A stretch of DNA of 64,000 bases, from positions 348,491 through 412,490 of the forward strand of contig NZ_JAGDEL010000003.1 in the NCBI RefSeq assembly GCF_017497975.1, read 5' to 3'. Below are positions 27,822-37,078 of the stretch, piece by piece (positions within the stretch are counted from its first letter, which is position 1; every line of letters starts with the position of its first letter). This DNA is from Metabacillus bambusae (GTDB lineage Bacteria; Bacillota; Bacilli; Bacillales; Bacillaceae). A program made the translations under genes and the position numbers. The notes under the pieces were generated by a model that was not told the DNA's origin, made no database searches, and worked only from the letters and a program-made list of their open reading frames with translations.

Positions 27822-28670
27822 TTGAGTTACATCTTAATTACATTATTAGCTTTCATTCTTATTTATTTGTTTAAAAAGGCATACAAAAATACACATGATG
27901 TCGTAATAAATAAAATAAAAATAGATCCAGATCATTCAGAACGATTTGTACCGACATTAAAAATCCTCCAACTTTCTGATCTACACCTTGAAAATATATC
28001 AATTTCTCCTGAACAGCTTTATGAAAAGTTAAGGAAGGAACGAATTGACCTAATTGCTTTAACTGGTGATTTTCTCGATCGTAAACGAACGATTCCAAAG
28101 CTTATTCCTTATCTAGAAGTATTAAATAAGTTAAATGCAAAATATGGTATTTATGCAATCCTAGGTAACCATGATTATCTGTTACGTAAGAATATTTCAA
28201 CATTAATTGATACCCTTGAAAAATATAATTGTAAGGTTTTGAAGAACACAAACGAAATGATTACTGTTCATGGGAAGCTTCTAAATATTATTGGAATTGA
28301 TGACTTTAGTACAAAACGAAGTGATTTATCAGCTTCATACAAAGGAATTAAACCAGGGATTAATTTAGTATTAACACATGATCCTAATATAGTTCTTCAT
28401 ATGAAAGATTATTATTTTGACTATTTGTTATCAGGACATTTCCATGGTGGTCAGATTTGTTACCCAAAAGCTTATCATCTTGTGAAAATGGGTAAGTTAG
28501 CTAGAATGAATATTATTAAGGGACTTCATTATCAGGATGGAAAACCTTTTTATATCAATGAAGGATTAGGACAAACGTCTGTTAATATCCGTGTAGGTAG
28601 TCGTCCAGAAATTACGATTCATGAATTACCACTAAAGGCTAATATAAAAGAAAAAACAAATGTAATCTAA
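27822..28670 (+). CDS. Membrane-anchored metallophosphoesterase (YkuE/calcineurin-like)
   Basis: About 282 residues. The TTG at 27822 has AAGGAG ten bases upstream; the GTG at 27813 nearly touches it. One N-terminal membrane segment (YILITLLAFILIYLF) is followed by a calcineurin-like phosphoesterase domain with every metal motif: LQLSDLHLE, TGDFLDR, LGNHDY, LTHDPN and LSGHFHGGQ. Known: proteins of this group, such as B. subtilis YkuE, are metal-dependent phosphoesterases linked to the cell envelope. Monocistronic, with a strong terminator. Confidence 0.88.
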   Translation: MSYILITLLAFILIYLFKKAYKNTHDVVINKIKIDPDHSERFVPTLKILQLSDLHLENISISPEQLYEKLRKERIDLIALTGDFLDRKRTIPKLIPYLEVLNKLNAKYGIYAILGNHDYLLRKNISTLIDTLEKYNCKVLKNTNEMITVHGKLLNIIGIDDFSTKRSDLSASYKGIKPGINLVLTHDPNIVLHMKDYYFDYLLSGHFHGGQICYPKAYHLVKMGKLARMNIIKGLHYQDGKPFYINEGLGQTSVNIRVGSRPEITIHELPLKANIKEKTNVI

Positions 28671-28672
28671 TG

Positions 28673-28702
28673 AAAAAGGAGCTGATCAAAGCTCCTTTTT
28701 TA
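28673..28702 (+). terminator. Terminator of the phosphoesterase gene
   Basis: Arms AAAAAGGAGCT and AGCTCCTTTTTT around a short loop, starting two bases after the stop codon. Confidence 0.93.
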
Positions 28703-28811
28703 TCTATACATATAATTTCACAGTCCAACTGTAATTACCATTAATAAACATGAGAGTAGATTCTAATGTGATGCAAACTATTAGTAAAATTATTAAAGGA
28801 GCGTCAGTATC

Positions 28812-29396
28812 ATGGAACTATCCCCTTCGTTATACCAATGGTTAGTTAGGCCAAAATGGAGTACAAATAAATATATCCACCGACATGTAAAAGAACATTT
28901 TGAGCTTGATAATAAAGTGCTACTTGATTTCGGGGCTGGTACGGGAGCCAATTGTACCTTGTGTAAACCTAGTCACTATTTTGGAATAGATCCTGATGAA
29001 AAAAGAGTTCACTATGCCAAAAGAGTATACCCCGAATATTCCTTTGATGTCTTTACAGGTGATCGAATCCCTTTAGAAGATCATTCGGTTGATGTTATTT
29101 TAATCATAGCAGTTCTACATCATATCCCTTGTGAACAAATCAATATATACATGAAAGAATTTCAAAGAATTCTCACACCAAATTCAGGGGCAATTATTGT
29201 GATGGAGCCTTGCTTTACAGATCATAAATCGATTAGTAATTGGTATATGGCGACACATGATAAAGGAAAGTACATAAGAAATGAAGGGAGCTATTTGAAT
29301 TTTTTTAATAAACACGGATTTCACTCAAAAGTATTAAATAAGTATAGAAAGTGCTACTTTTATAATGAAATTTTTTTTCATGCTTCTTATACTTAA
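28812..29396 (+). CDS. Class I SAM-dependent methyltransferase
   Basis: A 194-residue protein with AAAGGAG ahead of its ATG. The SAM-binding motif I is VLLDFGAGTGANC at about residues 36-48; the acidic motif II is YFGIDPDEKRV; motif IV is SVDVILIIAVLHHI. The overall pattern is that of small-molecule methyltransferases of the Methyltransf_11 type. The substrate is unknown. It stands alone between two terminators. Confidence 0.85.
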   Translation: MELSPSLYQWLVRPKWSTNKYIHRHVKEHFELDNKVLLDFGAGTGANCTLCKPSHYFGIDPDEKRVHYAKRVYPEYSFDVFTGDRIPLEDHSVDVILIIAVLHHIPCEQINIYMKEFQRILTPNSGAIIVMEPCFTDHKSISNWYMATHDKGKYIRNEGSYLNFFNKHGFHSKVLNKYRKCYFYNEIFFHASYT

Positions 29397-29717
29397 CAAT
29401 ATTAGAAAACTTATGATTGATTTTGTTTTTATTATCTGCAAAATTACTGTATAGAAATTTTTAAAAATATTTACCAATGTAAACAAAAAATAAACCCCTT
29501 CTTTGAGGAGAGGTTTATTTTTCACTTAAATTATTTCGATCCTCCATACTAGGAGGATGTTCTAGCCAGGGAAGAAGAGAAATATCCTTCCATATGTGAT
29601 TTGGAAGGAACTAATACCGTGAATTGCGCCATAACAATTCTAAATACCTTAAACTCATAAGAACTCACTATTAAGGTCAATACATATAATATTGAAAACA
29701 AATGAGAGGAGAATGTT
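29397..29717. other. Intergenic region with hairpins
   Basis: Besides the terminator at 29485-29522 there are two further hairpins: ATCCTCC...GGAGGAT at about 29541-29560 and CCTTCC...GGAAGG at about 29586-29608. No gene is seen. The hairpins may lie in the leader of the following small gene. Confidence 0.5.
29485..29522 (+). terminator. Terminator downstream of the methyltransferase gene
   Basis: Stem AAATAAACCcCTtCT with AGgAGaGGTTTATTT, flanked by A and T runs, so it can act in both directions. Confidence 0.85.
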
Positions 29718-29972
29718 ATGTTTGTTACACTGTTGTTACCAACTGTTGTGCCATATGGATGTCCAGGGACATTTTTTGATCTGCGTGCAGGATATATAAG
29801 AAAAACAGAATTCTTTAGATGGATAGCATCAGTTGATGAAAGAAGTAAACCTTATCACCATGTTCAATTACAAAAAAGTGAAGATATTGAGAAACTTCAT
29901 GGTACTTTTGTAGAAGGAGAACAACAATCTCAAACTAGTTTTGTACCAAGCAATCCGACACAGTATAAATAA
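29718..29972 (+). CDS. Small hypothetical protein (84 aa)
   Basis: ATG start with GAGAGGAG six bases upstream, and a clear terminator 16 bases after the stop, which together argue for a real gene. The product starts with a short hydrophobic segment (MFVTLLLPTVVPYGCPG), continues with FFDLRAGYIRKTEFFRWIAS, and ends in a polar tail. No family was recognised. Confidence 0.55.
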   Translation: MFVTLLLPTVVPYGCPGTFFDLRAGYIRKTEFFRWIASVDERSKPYHHVQLQKSEDIEKLHGTFVEGEQQSQTSFVPSNPTQYK

Positions 29973-29988
29973 AACCACTATCTATTTT

Positions 29989-30013
29989 GAGCTACCGAAA
30001 CGGTGGCTCTTTT
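29989..30013 (+). terminator. Terminator of the small hypothetical gene
   Basis: Arms GAGCTACC and GGTGGCTC around GAAAC, followed by TTTT. Confidence 0.88.
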
Positions 30014-30133
30014 AGCGAAGTACGAATTAACGAAATCAACTATAGTCCAGTTCCAGTCGGTATTTTCAGCATAAACTAAAGTAAACCTTTTTACCCTTAA
30101 GAAATACACTGTTAAAAACTGAAAGGAAACCAA

Positions 30134-30337
30134 ATGAATAACGAAAATGATAATCACATTATTGATACTGTCATTTCATTACTTGATATTATTGTTATAA
30201 TTCAGATCGAGGACGATCCTATTATCGGAATAGTATTAGTTGCTTTATTGAAAACAGTAACAAAAGATCGATTAATAAGGATTTTATTAATTTTATTAGT
30301 AATTATCTTAGGTGAAGTTTCAGAAATAGAAAACTGA
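30134..30337 (+). CDS. Small membrane protein (67 aa), tentative
   Basis: ATG with AAAGGAA upstream. The sequence is dominated by Ile, Leu and Val (DTVISLLDIIVIIQ, IVLVALLKTV, IRILLILLVIILGEV), suggesting two or three short membrane helices. No homologue family was recognised. In AT-rich DNA such a frame can arise by chance, but the ribosome binding site is reasonable. Confidence 0.4.
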   Translation: MNNENDNHIIDTVISLLDIIVIIQIEDDPIIGIVLVALLKTVTKDRLIRILLILLVIILGEVSEIEN

Positions 30338-30780
30338 CTTTGCCTTTTTATTTTTAGACAAAGTTATTCACCTTAATGTCGCATTTTGTGTCGATTTCTC
30401 ATTTTTTACAAAAAATGTAATTAGTATGTTGCTTATTTGGACATAATACCTTTAGGCACAAGGAACAAGCATCTAAAATTTTACTCCGTTAAGTCTAACT
30501 ATCCTTGTGTCGCTTTATTCTTCAAATATGAATTACTATACTAACTTCCTTGTTCAACTCCCTCAGTTAGATACGTTTATCTCTCGAATGCTCACTTATT
30601 CTGCGGATTTCAAACCACTTGTGAGAACAATAATGGATGAATGAGACATAGGAAGTGAGGAGAAATTCTACCTGTATTAGCAATACAAAAAAGTAATACT
30701 ACTTTTATAATTGTCATCTATAGTCACATAAATAGGGCTAGGCAGAGTATGTTCTGCCTAACCTTATTCATTTTACATTC
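30338..30780. other. Convergent intergenic region
   Basis: AT-rich; contains only the leftward terminator at 30735-30764. A loose repeat of CACAAGGA / TCCTTGTG at about 30457 and 30501 can pair across about 45 bases. No gene is seen. Confidence 0.5.
30735..30764 (-). terminator. Terminator of the rhamnogalacturonan lyase gene
   Basis: Leftward stem GGTTAGGCAGA with TCTGCCTAGCC, loop of six, followed by a moderately T-rich tail. It begins 16 bases past the stop codon. Confidence 0.75.
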
Positions 30781-33700
30781 TTATTTAGAGTCTTTACCAT
30801 TCCACAGCTCTATTAACTTTTGAGCATCAGAGGTCAAATTTGTTTTTAATTGTTCGTCCACCTTATTTTTATTTAGGTGTTTTATAAAATCTTCCATCTG
30901 TTTTGCAGCTTGATCATATTTTCCTATATCTAATTTATGCTGTACCTGATTTAGCTTGTTGGCTAACACAGAAAGCTTTAGACTAGTCAATTCAAGGTTT
31001 ACTGAATGCTTCATTGAATTGACACTTGGTGTATAATCGACTTTTTCTGCATCTAACTCTCCAGCAAGTACAGTTTCTCTAATATCCTCACCTAGATAGA
31101 AACTGATATGTGGTGGTTGGTTGTACGTCGTATTTTGCCAAGCAATCGCCATTCTATATACTGGGTCGTGCATAAGAGTATATAGTCTGTACTCTGTAGG
31201 AATTGTTGTGCTGAAAATTCTTAGTTCTGAATTATCTTCAGTACGGTAAATAACCTCTTCACGCCAGTCCCCAAGAATATCTGCTTGTAAGGTTGGATTT
31301 GCTTTTGTTCCATTATTACTTACAACACCTTCAAAGCTTTCCATCACACTAACTTTGCCTGTTGATTCGTCATACTTAGAAATCGTGGTACCATCTAATA
31401 ATTCATGTAATAGATCTCCATCCCAGTAAGTAACAAAGTTAACTGGAAGACCAATATTTCTAAAGTCATTAGCTTCAACACCACCTTGGACATTGTAGAC
31501 ACCGCCTCCTGTTTCGACAGTACCACCGCCAGTTCCCCAGAATTCATATCCAGGTGTAGATGTAATGTTTGCTGCTACTCCACGACCTGCATCCTTGTAT
31601 GCATAGAATGCTTGTAAAGTTTCACCTGTTGCACCATCGTGATATTCTAAAGATGCAACCTCTGATGACTCACGCACACCAAAGACATGTAAACCTTCAC
31701 GAGTAGGATCAAATGCACCTACATGAAGAGCATCACCATGAGATCCTTGAACACGCCCCATCTCTCCATCCATTGCATAAAGGATTGTTCCGTCATGATC
31801 AAGTGTTAATGAACCCGCCACGATTTCATCAAATCCATCATTATCTAGGTCACCAATCGCAAGGTTATGGTTCCCTAAGCTTGCACCTCTACCAGCTTCG
31901 TCCGAATCAAATGTCCATTCCTCGATAAGTTGACCATCTTCTAAACTATATGCAGCAAAGCCAGTTCTTTCATAATATCCTCTACCATAAATTGCACTTG
32001 GTTTAACTCCATCTAAGTAAGCTAATCCAGAAAGGAATCGGTCTGAACGGTTATAGAAGTTATCTCCCCATGATGCACCCATATCTCCTTCTTCTTTTTC
32101 AACTGGAAATGCAAAATCAATCGTATCAATAACTTCGCCTGTTTCACCATTAAAAACAGATATTAATTCTGGTCCATCAACTACATGACCACCATCATTA
32201 ACCCAATCAGCAGTTGGGTCACCGATTACACTAATAACTTTATTGCTATCAAATTTACCATCTGTTGCACCGTATGAAGTTGTTCCATCCGCTGTTTTTA
32301 TAAGGAATTCAGATTTACCATTTCCATCCATATCACCTACCACAAATTGGTGATACTGAGGACCAGATGTTAAGTTAGGTCCCATATTTATACGCCATAA
32401 TAGGGTTCCATCTAATTTATACGCATCAAAAATCGTCGGACCTGTGATCACATCTTCAAGAGCATACATAGAGTTAGATGGACTCCATGTGATGATTACT
32501 TCGTACTCTCCATCACCGTCCAAATCACCTACACTAGCATCATTTGAGTTATATGTGTAGTCACCTGTAGCAGTTGTCCCATCTGCTGGTTTTTGAAGTG
32601 GAATAGATAGATAATCTTTTTGTGCTACTTCTCTATCGTTTTTCTCCGTAGACTTTCCATTAACAAGTGTCTCTACCGTATAATTATCTTCAGTTGTACC
32701 TTCTGAATCAACATAATTTGTCACAACCAATGGTTGATCATTTAATTTCTCGCCATTACGATAAACATTGAATGTAACATCTTTATCATATTCATCTGCA
32801 AGCAAACGCCAGCTAATGAAAATACCGTCCTCAGATTTAAGAGCGATGACTCCTCTGTTAAGCCATTCTACCTGTTGTGGGTTATCAACTGGAGTATGAC
32901 GATTATATACATACATCGTGACATCTCTGTTAAATCCATTGTTTACTTCATTTGTTTCTCCAATCGTTCCCTTAAATTCGTAGACACCAGCTTCATTAGG
33001 GTTCCATTCCTTCCCCTCTGAAGCCCACTCGCTAACAGGTACTTCTGCTTTACTATTATCAGCAAGAGTTACTGTTACTTTTTCAGGTAAACCAATTGAA
33101 TCGATGTCCTTGGTTGCCTCACCTATATACAACCGGTGATATGGAAGCTTGTCCACTCGAATAAGTGTATTGTCATCAACAGGCACATTATAGACTCCAA
33201 GATTATCTAGATAGGTAGTCCATGTCAAATTGTTACCAGATGTACGTACACCTACTAGCTTAAATGCATCTATAGAGCCGTCGAAAGCAACACCATCTAA
33301 TGAAGTTGTATATTCTTCCGTTATACCCTCTTGATCTGAAAGACTTAACACAACCACGTTGTTAAGAAGATCAAAATTAACCTTTACATGATACCAAGTT
33401 TCCGTATCAGTAAACTCAGTTTGAGTAGGAGCTTGACTACCTGCGTAAAAGCTTAGCGGAGCATTATTTGTATTATTAATTGTAAAGATAGTGTGGCCTG
33501 AGTTGTCATAGAATCTAACATCACCACCATTTTCCTGAACATGTGTACCCTTATCATTTACTTCACCAGGATACCAATCAAATTCAAAAAGAATCTGTGC
33601 CCCCTTTACTGCTGTATCAAATTCTTTTGTTGCCACACGTCCTCCAGATTGATCAATGGTGTCGAATTGTAGCTTTGGAGTCAAATTCCCTCCAACATCT

Positions 33701-33888
33701 TCAGAATTGGTTGAAAGTGTTGCTGCGAATGTAGTGAATCCCCAAAGGTCATTAAATTCAGAGGAATAAACAGATTCATAGCCTTCTTCATTATTTACTA
33801 CTTCACCAAATGCGGGTGAAATACCTGAGATTAATAGGATTAATGCCAAAATAATAGAAAATGATTTTTTTGATTTACTTATACCCAC
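30781..33888 (-). CDS. Secreted rhamnogalacturonan lyase (polysaccharide lyase family 11) with extra N- and C-terminal domains
   Basis: About 1035 residues. The GTG at 33888 is favoured because GAGGGAG lies upstream and a signal peptide (KKSFSIILALILLISGISPAFG) starts right after it; the frame stays open to 33975. Residues 30-230 form a concanavalin-like domain, followed by an Ig-like stretch (KLPYHRLYIG). From about residue 340 comes the PL11 catalytic module: RGVIALKSEDGIFISWRLL, DASVGDLDGDGEYEVIITW, GDMDGNGKSEFLIKT and GDLDNDGFDEIVAG, which are FG-GAP-like calcium loops. A C-terminal helical domain of 70 residues resembles FIMAH domains. It cleaves the rhamnogalacturonan I backbone of pectin outside the cell. 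A CcpA-type site lies upstream. Confidence 0.9.
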   Translation of the reverse strand: MGISKSKKSFSIILALILLISGISPAFGEVVNNEEGYESVYSSEFNDLWGFTTFAATLSTNSEDVGGNLTPKLQFDTIDQSGGRVATKEFDTAVKGAQILFEFDWYPGEVNDKGTHVQENGGDVRFYDNSGHTIFTINNTNNAPLSFYAGSQAPTQTEFTDTETWYHVKVNFDLLNNVVVLSLSDQEGITEEYTTSLDGVAFDGSIDAFKLVGVRTSGNNLTWTTYLDNLGVYNVPVDDNTLIRVDKLPYHRLYIGEATKDIDSIGLPEKVTVTLADNSKAEVPVSEWASEGKEWNPNEAGVYEFKGTIGETNEVNNGFNRDVTMYVYNRHTPVDNPQQVEWLNRGVIALKSEDGIFISWRLLADEYDKDVTFNVYRNGEKLNDQPLVVTNYVDSEGTTEDNYTVETLVNGKSTEKNDREVAQKDYLSIPLQKPADGTTATGDYTYNSNDASVGDLDGDGEYEVIITWSPSNSMYALEDVITGPTIFDAYKLDGTLLWRINMGPNLTSGPQYHQFVVGDMDGNGKSEFLIKTADGTTSYGATDGKFDSNKVISVIGDPTADWVNDGGHVVDGPELISVFNGETGEVIDTIDFAFPVEKEEGDMGASWGDNFYNRSDRFLSGLAYLDGVKPSAIYGRGYYERTGFAAYSLEDGQLIEEWTFDSDEAGRGASLGNHNLAIGDLDNDGFDEIVAGSLTLDHDGTILYAMDGEMGRVQGSHGDALHVGAFDPTREGLHVFGVRESSEVASLEYHDGATGETLQAFYAYKDAGRGVAANITSTPGYEFWGTGGGTVETGGGVYNVQGGVEANDFRNIGLPVNFVTYWDGDLLHELLDGTTISKYDESTGKVSVMESFEGVVSNNGTKANPTLQADILGDWREEVIYRTEDNSELRIFSTTIPTEYRLYTLMHDPVYRMAIAWQNTTYNQPPHISFYLGEDIRETVLAGELDAEKVDYTPSVNSMKHSVNLELTSLKLSVLANKLNQVQHKLDIGKYDQAAKQMEDFIKHLNKNKVDEQLKTNLTSDAQKLIELWNGKDSK

Positions 33889-34629
33889 TATATATTCACA
33901 CTCCCTCTGTTGTGATACCAAGGAATGATGTATTTCGTGATGCAGTTCTCCTTGGGGAAATTTGTCGTTTCCCACTTTTCACCGTTTAAAAGTTTTCCTA
34001 CATCTTACCTTCTAACATTGCGAGTCACATCCGCTACATCAAACATTAATTAACTCACGTGTAAATCCCAACGCCAGGTCCCTATGTTGTAAAACCACTC
34101 CCTCCACTAAACTACATAATTTATAAAGGCTTCATTCAATAATGCTGCTTCCGAACAAACTTCTTCCTTCGATGGGACAAAAACTACTCGATTGTCATCA
34201 CATCTAATTGGAAGCGATTACATTTCAAAATAGAAAGAACAGTTAGTTTACCTCACCTAACATCTGTTCACTCACCTCATAAGGTTACTTCATCCTAATT
34301 TGAACATATATTTTTTGTTCGGTTGAATGATCAGCCATTTCATACTAGATACTAGCATCTTAAAAAGGAGTATGTCTATTGCACTTTTTTGAACGAGACT
34401 TTAGTACCAATTCAAAAGATGAAAAAGTCCTGCACTACAGAATATTTAGAAACTTTAGCACATTATTGCCGCATTTCTACATTTTTGTGATATGTATGAA
34501 CAATGTGTGTACTCCCTCCTTACATTTTTTATTAATTCATTGTGTCACTTTTTCCTTCAATTTTTTTACGAAGTGTGCAATAAATTTTTTATAACTTGTC
34601 TACTTTCGCCCAATAAGAAGTATCCAAAA
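33889..34629. other. Long upstream region of the lyase gene
   Basis: No supported gene. Contains the candidate cre site at 34209-34222. The length (over 600 bases to the next gene) suggests a long leader or additional control sites, none of which could be named. Confidence 0.5.
34209..34222. promoter_or_regulatory. Candidate CcpA (cre) site
   Basis: TGGAAGCGATTACA matches the cre consensus TGWAANCGNTNWCA with one mismatch (third base). It lies about 320 bases upstream of the lyase start, where glucose repression of a pectinase would be expected. Confidence 0.55.
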
Positions 34630-34974
34630 TTACACTATAAACATTTGCAGTATAACTGGCGCTCCTTTTATTGGTACGTCCACTGTTTTTAACTTTATTA
34701 CTCCTCTCCCCACTTCATAGCTTTCTTTAGGTTGCAATACTCCGTTTATAAAAAGGTTCATGTATGATAGCTTTTTAGGGTCAAGGATTATTTGTTTTCC
34801 AATTTCTTTTACTCCGTCGTTTTCTTTATAAATTCTGCTACATCCATTTGATATTGCATAAAATTCGAAAACCTTTACTTTTTTAGGCGAACGGTTATGC
34901 ACAATTATTGAGGGTAATGTAGGGATATTTATTAATGGCCTTGGCGTCAATAAGTTTGTTTCTTTATTTTTCAA
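34630..34974 (-). CDS. DUF4183 domain protein, divergent pair member 1
   Basis: A 114-residue protein with a TTG start behind GAGGTGAATGG. The C-terminal half shows the DUF4183 pattern (MNLFINGVLQPKESYEV, GRGVIKLKTVDVPIKGAPVI). The N-terminus is basic and contains TLPSIIVHNRSPKKVKVFEF. Known: DUF4183 proteins occur widely in Bacillus and are often associated with spores or exosporium. It is divergent from a second DUF4183 gene 161 bases away. Structural spore role is inference. Confidence 0.75.
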   Translation of the reverse strand: MKNKETNLLTPRPLINIPTLPSIIVHNRSPKKVKVFEFYAISNGCSRIYKENDGVKEIGKQIILDPKKLSYMNLFINGVLQPKESYEVGRGVIKLKTVDVPIKGAPVILQMFIV

Positions 34975-35135
34975 TTACCATTCACCTCGTTAATTAATTG
35001 CATATCCTTACATTTTATAAATTTGATTTTAAAATTGTGCTTAAATAATTTGATTTATATTCTTTTGGTCTAATCAACAGGTTGTTATTTTACATAATCT
35101 AAATAAGGCGTTCAGTAAAAGGTGGTGAAATTTAA

Positions 35136-35516
35136 TTGGCACTTCAAATTATGAAACTTGCTATTACTGCTAGTTCTACTGTCGACACAGTTCCAACTGT
35201 TGAAAGATTCTTTAATGAAGCAGCTTCAACAGTTACAGGTCCAGGAACTTTAACAATTGCTGTTGAAGACTTCTTTACTGATACTGGAGCAACCGCAACT
35301 ACATTACCAGCCTTAGCAACTAATAATAGCTATTTTGACGTTTATATTAATGGTGTACTACAGATGGAAGATGTATCGGCTTATACAGCTGGTGGTACAG
35401 GAGTCGGGCAGCTAGTAATTACAGTTCCTGCTGGCTCAACAATAGAACAAAATTCTCCAGTGGTTCTAGTTGTTACTAACTTCGCACCAACATCAAATAC
35501 TACAATAGTCACTTAA
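35136..35516 (+). CDS. DUF4183 domain protein, divergent pair member 2
   Basis: A 126-residue Thr/Ala/Val-rich protein with a TTG start behind AAGGTGG. The DUF4183 core is YFDVYINGVLQMEDVSAY, then GVGQLVITVPAGSTIEQNSP. The low-complexity, Thr-rich composition with few charged residues suits a self-assembling surface protein. A CATAATCTA element at 35093-35101 resembles the -10 of the late mother-cell sigma factor K, though no well-spaced -35 was seen. A terminator follows directly. Confidence 0.8.
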   Translation: MALQIMKLAITASSTVDTVPTVERFFNEAASTVTGPGTLTIAVEDFFTDTGATATTLPALATNNSYFDVYINGVLQMEDVSAYTAGGTGVGQLVITVPAGSTIEQNSPVVLVVTNFAPTSNTTIVT

Positions 35517-35525
35517 TAACGGGTG

Positions 35526-35555
35526 CCTCTGAATCTGGATTCAGGGGTTTTTATA
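35526..35555 (+). terminator. Terminator of the DUF4183 gene
   Basis: Stem CCTCTGAATC with GATTCAGGGG and a two-base loop, followed by a long T-rich tail. Confidence 0.88.
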
Positions 35556-35764
35556 TATTTTTTTGTCGCTTTTTGATTCTAATATAACAAAGTGCATTAC
35601 TCTTTTTTGAAGCAATGCACACTATAGTTGAATAAAAAATTGAACCTCAATTGATTCTACCAAACTTTTTATGTAGCGCTTTTTACACTTATCCCAAAAA
35701 GGAATAATTTCTGCATCCCAATTAATTAATACTGGTAAAAGCCAACCAGTCATAGTTAGGTTAA

Positions 35765-36066
35765 AGTTTCAAGAAGTATCCTTATTAGGTAGGACAACGA
35801 GACTAAAAGGCATTAAGACGAGCAGACAGCATGAGTTTTTATCAGATTTGGAACGAAACTATTTTTATGTGACTGAATTTTCAGTCACCGTAGCGGATAT
35901 TCGTCAGCAATTTACTTTATTGCCACAAGAAGAGTCGAAACTAGCGGGATTAACATTACGTGAAAACTCGTCTGGTCAACACAAGGGGCAAAAACATATC
36001 TCTAAAAGGACGAAAGAAACTCAGATACATTCTTTTCATAGTAAGGGTACCACTGATTCGTCATAA
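35765..36066 (+). pseudogene. IS110-family transposase remnant
   Basis: The frame reads LLGRTTRLKGIKTSRQHEF, later LPQEESKLAGLTLRENSSGQ and HKGQKHISKR, then drifts off. The AGL...S(G/S)xxKGxxxISKR block is the conserved C-terminal (transposase_20) motif of IS110-type enzymes. The N-terminal DEDD domain is missing, the ISKRG motif is altered, and there is no ribosome binding site. It marks an old insertion next to the GC-rich gene that follows. Confidence 0.65.
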
Positions 36067-36106
36067 CGAAGCGTTTTAACAGCTTAAAAGACCATTTACT
36101 GTGTAA

Positions 36107-37078
36107 TCAACTTCGATAGGACTCATCTCGAAGGGCTCGACGGCGTTCGTGCAGGACCAGAAGGATAATCATCCCCATTATCACACCTAAGACTATGCCG
36201 GCCTCGGTGGTCAACAACCATGCCAATGGGTACTCTGGGGAGGGTGGCGCATCGAGTCGAACGGAAGATAAAGCTGAATATAGGTTGTTGGAGAACAGCA
36301 TTCCCGATGAAATCCATGCCGCTGCCATTGGGGGCAGAAACCACCTCGACCCACGTCGGGATGCTATCACTAGTATGCCCCATGCACCAGCAAAGGACCA
36401 CACGCCTGTACTCAATGATAGCAGATGCCACCATACATCGCGTTCATCCATTGTTTCCGAGTCGATGCCGAAAGTACCGCCTACCGCCCAATACACCTTG
36501 ATGACACCGAGCAGGATGCAGCCGACAGCGACGATTCTAGCCAAGATGATCTGCAGTTGTCGAGTGTTGCCCGGCAACTCTTTGTACTCGGTTGTGCCAC
36601 TCAGCGCCTCTGGCCAACGTGCCTTTGCATACCCCGCCAATGCAATCGGCAGGAAGATGCCTATCCCGAAAAGCGAGATCATGACGAAAATTTGTTCGTA
36701 TACCCAGAAATCGGCGGCACCTGCCTCTTGATCCCGGATCATAGCTGCAGGGCCTAGAATCGGTGCTAACAAGAGCATTGGAATGAGCAACCCGGTACCA
36801 ACCCAAACGGGCAGAGCAACCATCCACGCGGGTAGCCGCTCTCCCCACGGTCTGCAGAACGCCATTGCAAGAAGGATACCAATCACAGCGAGAACCGCGG
36901 TAACTGCGTTTATCATGCGCCAACTGGTGTCACCCATTTGCTCGGTTGGAAGGAAGAGACCGAAAGTCCATACGATTTTGATCAGCAGATAAGGCGTTAC
37001 TGCTATGGCGGCTCCATAACCGCAGATTCTACGCAACTTCATCAATCTTGAGGCCTGCCTCTCTGTCTTAACTGTCAC
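36107..37078 (-). CDS. GC-rich polytopic membrane protein, probably acquired
   Basis: A 323-residue protein starting at GTG with GGAGGTGAGG six bases upstream, so it is set up for translation. About eight hydrophobic segments are visible (for example ICGYGAAIAVTPYLLIKIVW, MINAVTAVLAVIGILLAMAF, LITTEAGIVLGVIMGMIILL-like). The family was not recognised. The DNA is clearly more GC-rich than its surroundings, with many Arg CGN, Gly and Ala codons, and other frames stay open for long stretches, as in actinobacterial or other high-GC DNA. It directly follows an IS110 remnant, which supports horizontal transfer. Confidence 0.75.
   Translation of the reverse strand: MTVKTERQASRLMKLRRICGYGAAIAVTPYLLIKIVWTFGLFLPTEQMGDTSWRMINAVTAVLAVIGILLAMAFCRPWGERLPAWMVALPVWVGTGLLIPMLLLAPILGPAAMIRDQEAGAADFWVYEQIFVMISLFGIGIFLPIALAGYAKARWPEALSGTTEYKELPGNTRQLQIILARIVAVGCILLGVIKVYWAVGGTFGIDSETMDERDVWWHLLSLSTGVWSFAGAWGILVIASRRGSRWFLPPMAAAWISSGMLFSNNLYSALSSVRLDAPPSPEYPLAWLLTTEAGIVLGVIMGMIILLVLHERRRALRDESYRS

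Noticed and set aside
35136..35516. Possible phage tail or collagen-like protein
   Set aside because: The Thr/Ala-rich sequence suggested a structural phage protein, but the YINGVLQ core and the neighbouring homologue point to DUF4183, and no phage genes are near.
36123..36992. Several long open frames on both strands within the GC-rich segment
   Set aside because: They are shadows caused by high GC and codon bias of the 323-residue gene; only that gene has a ribosome binding site and coherent membrane topology.
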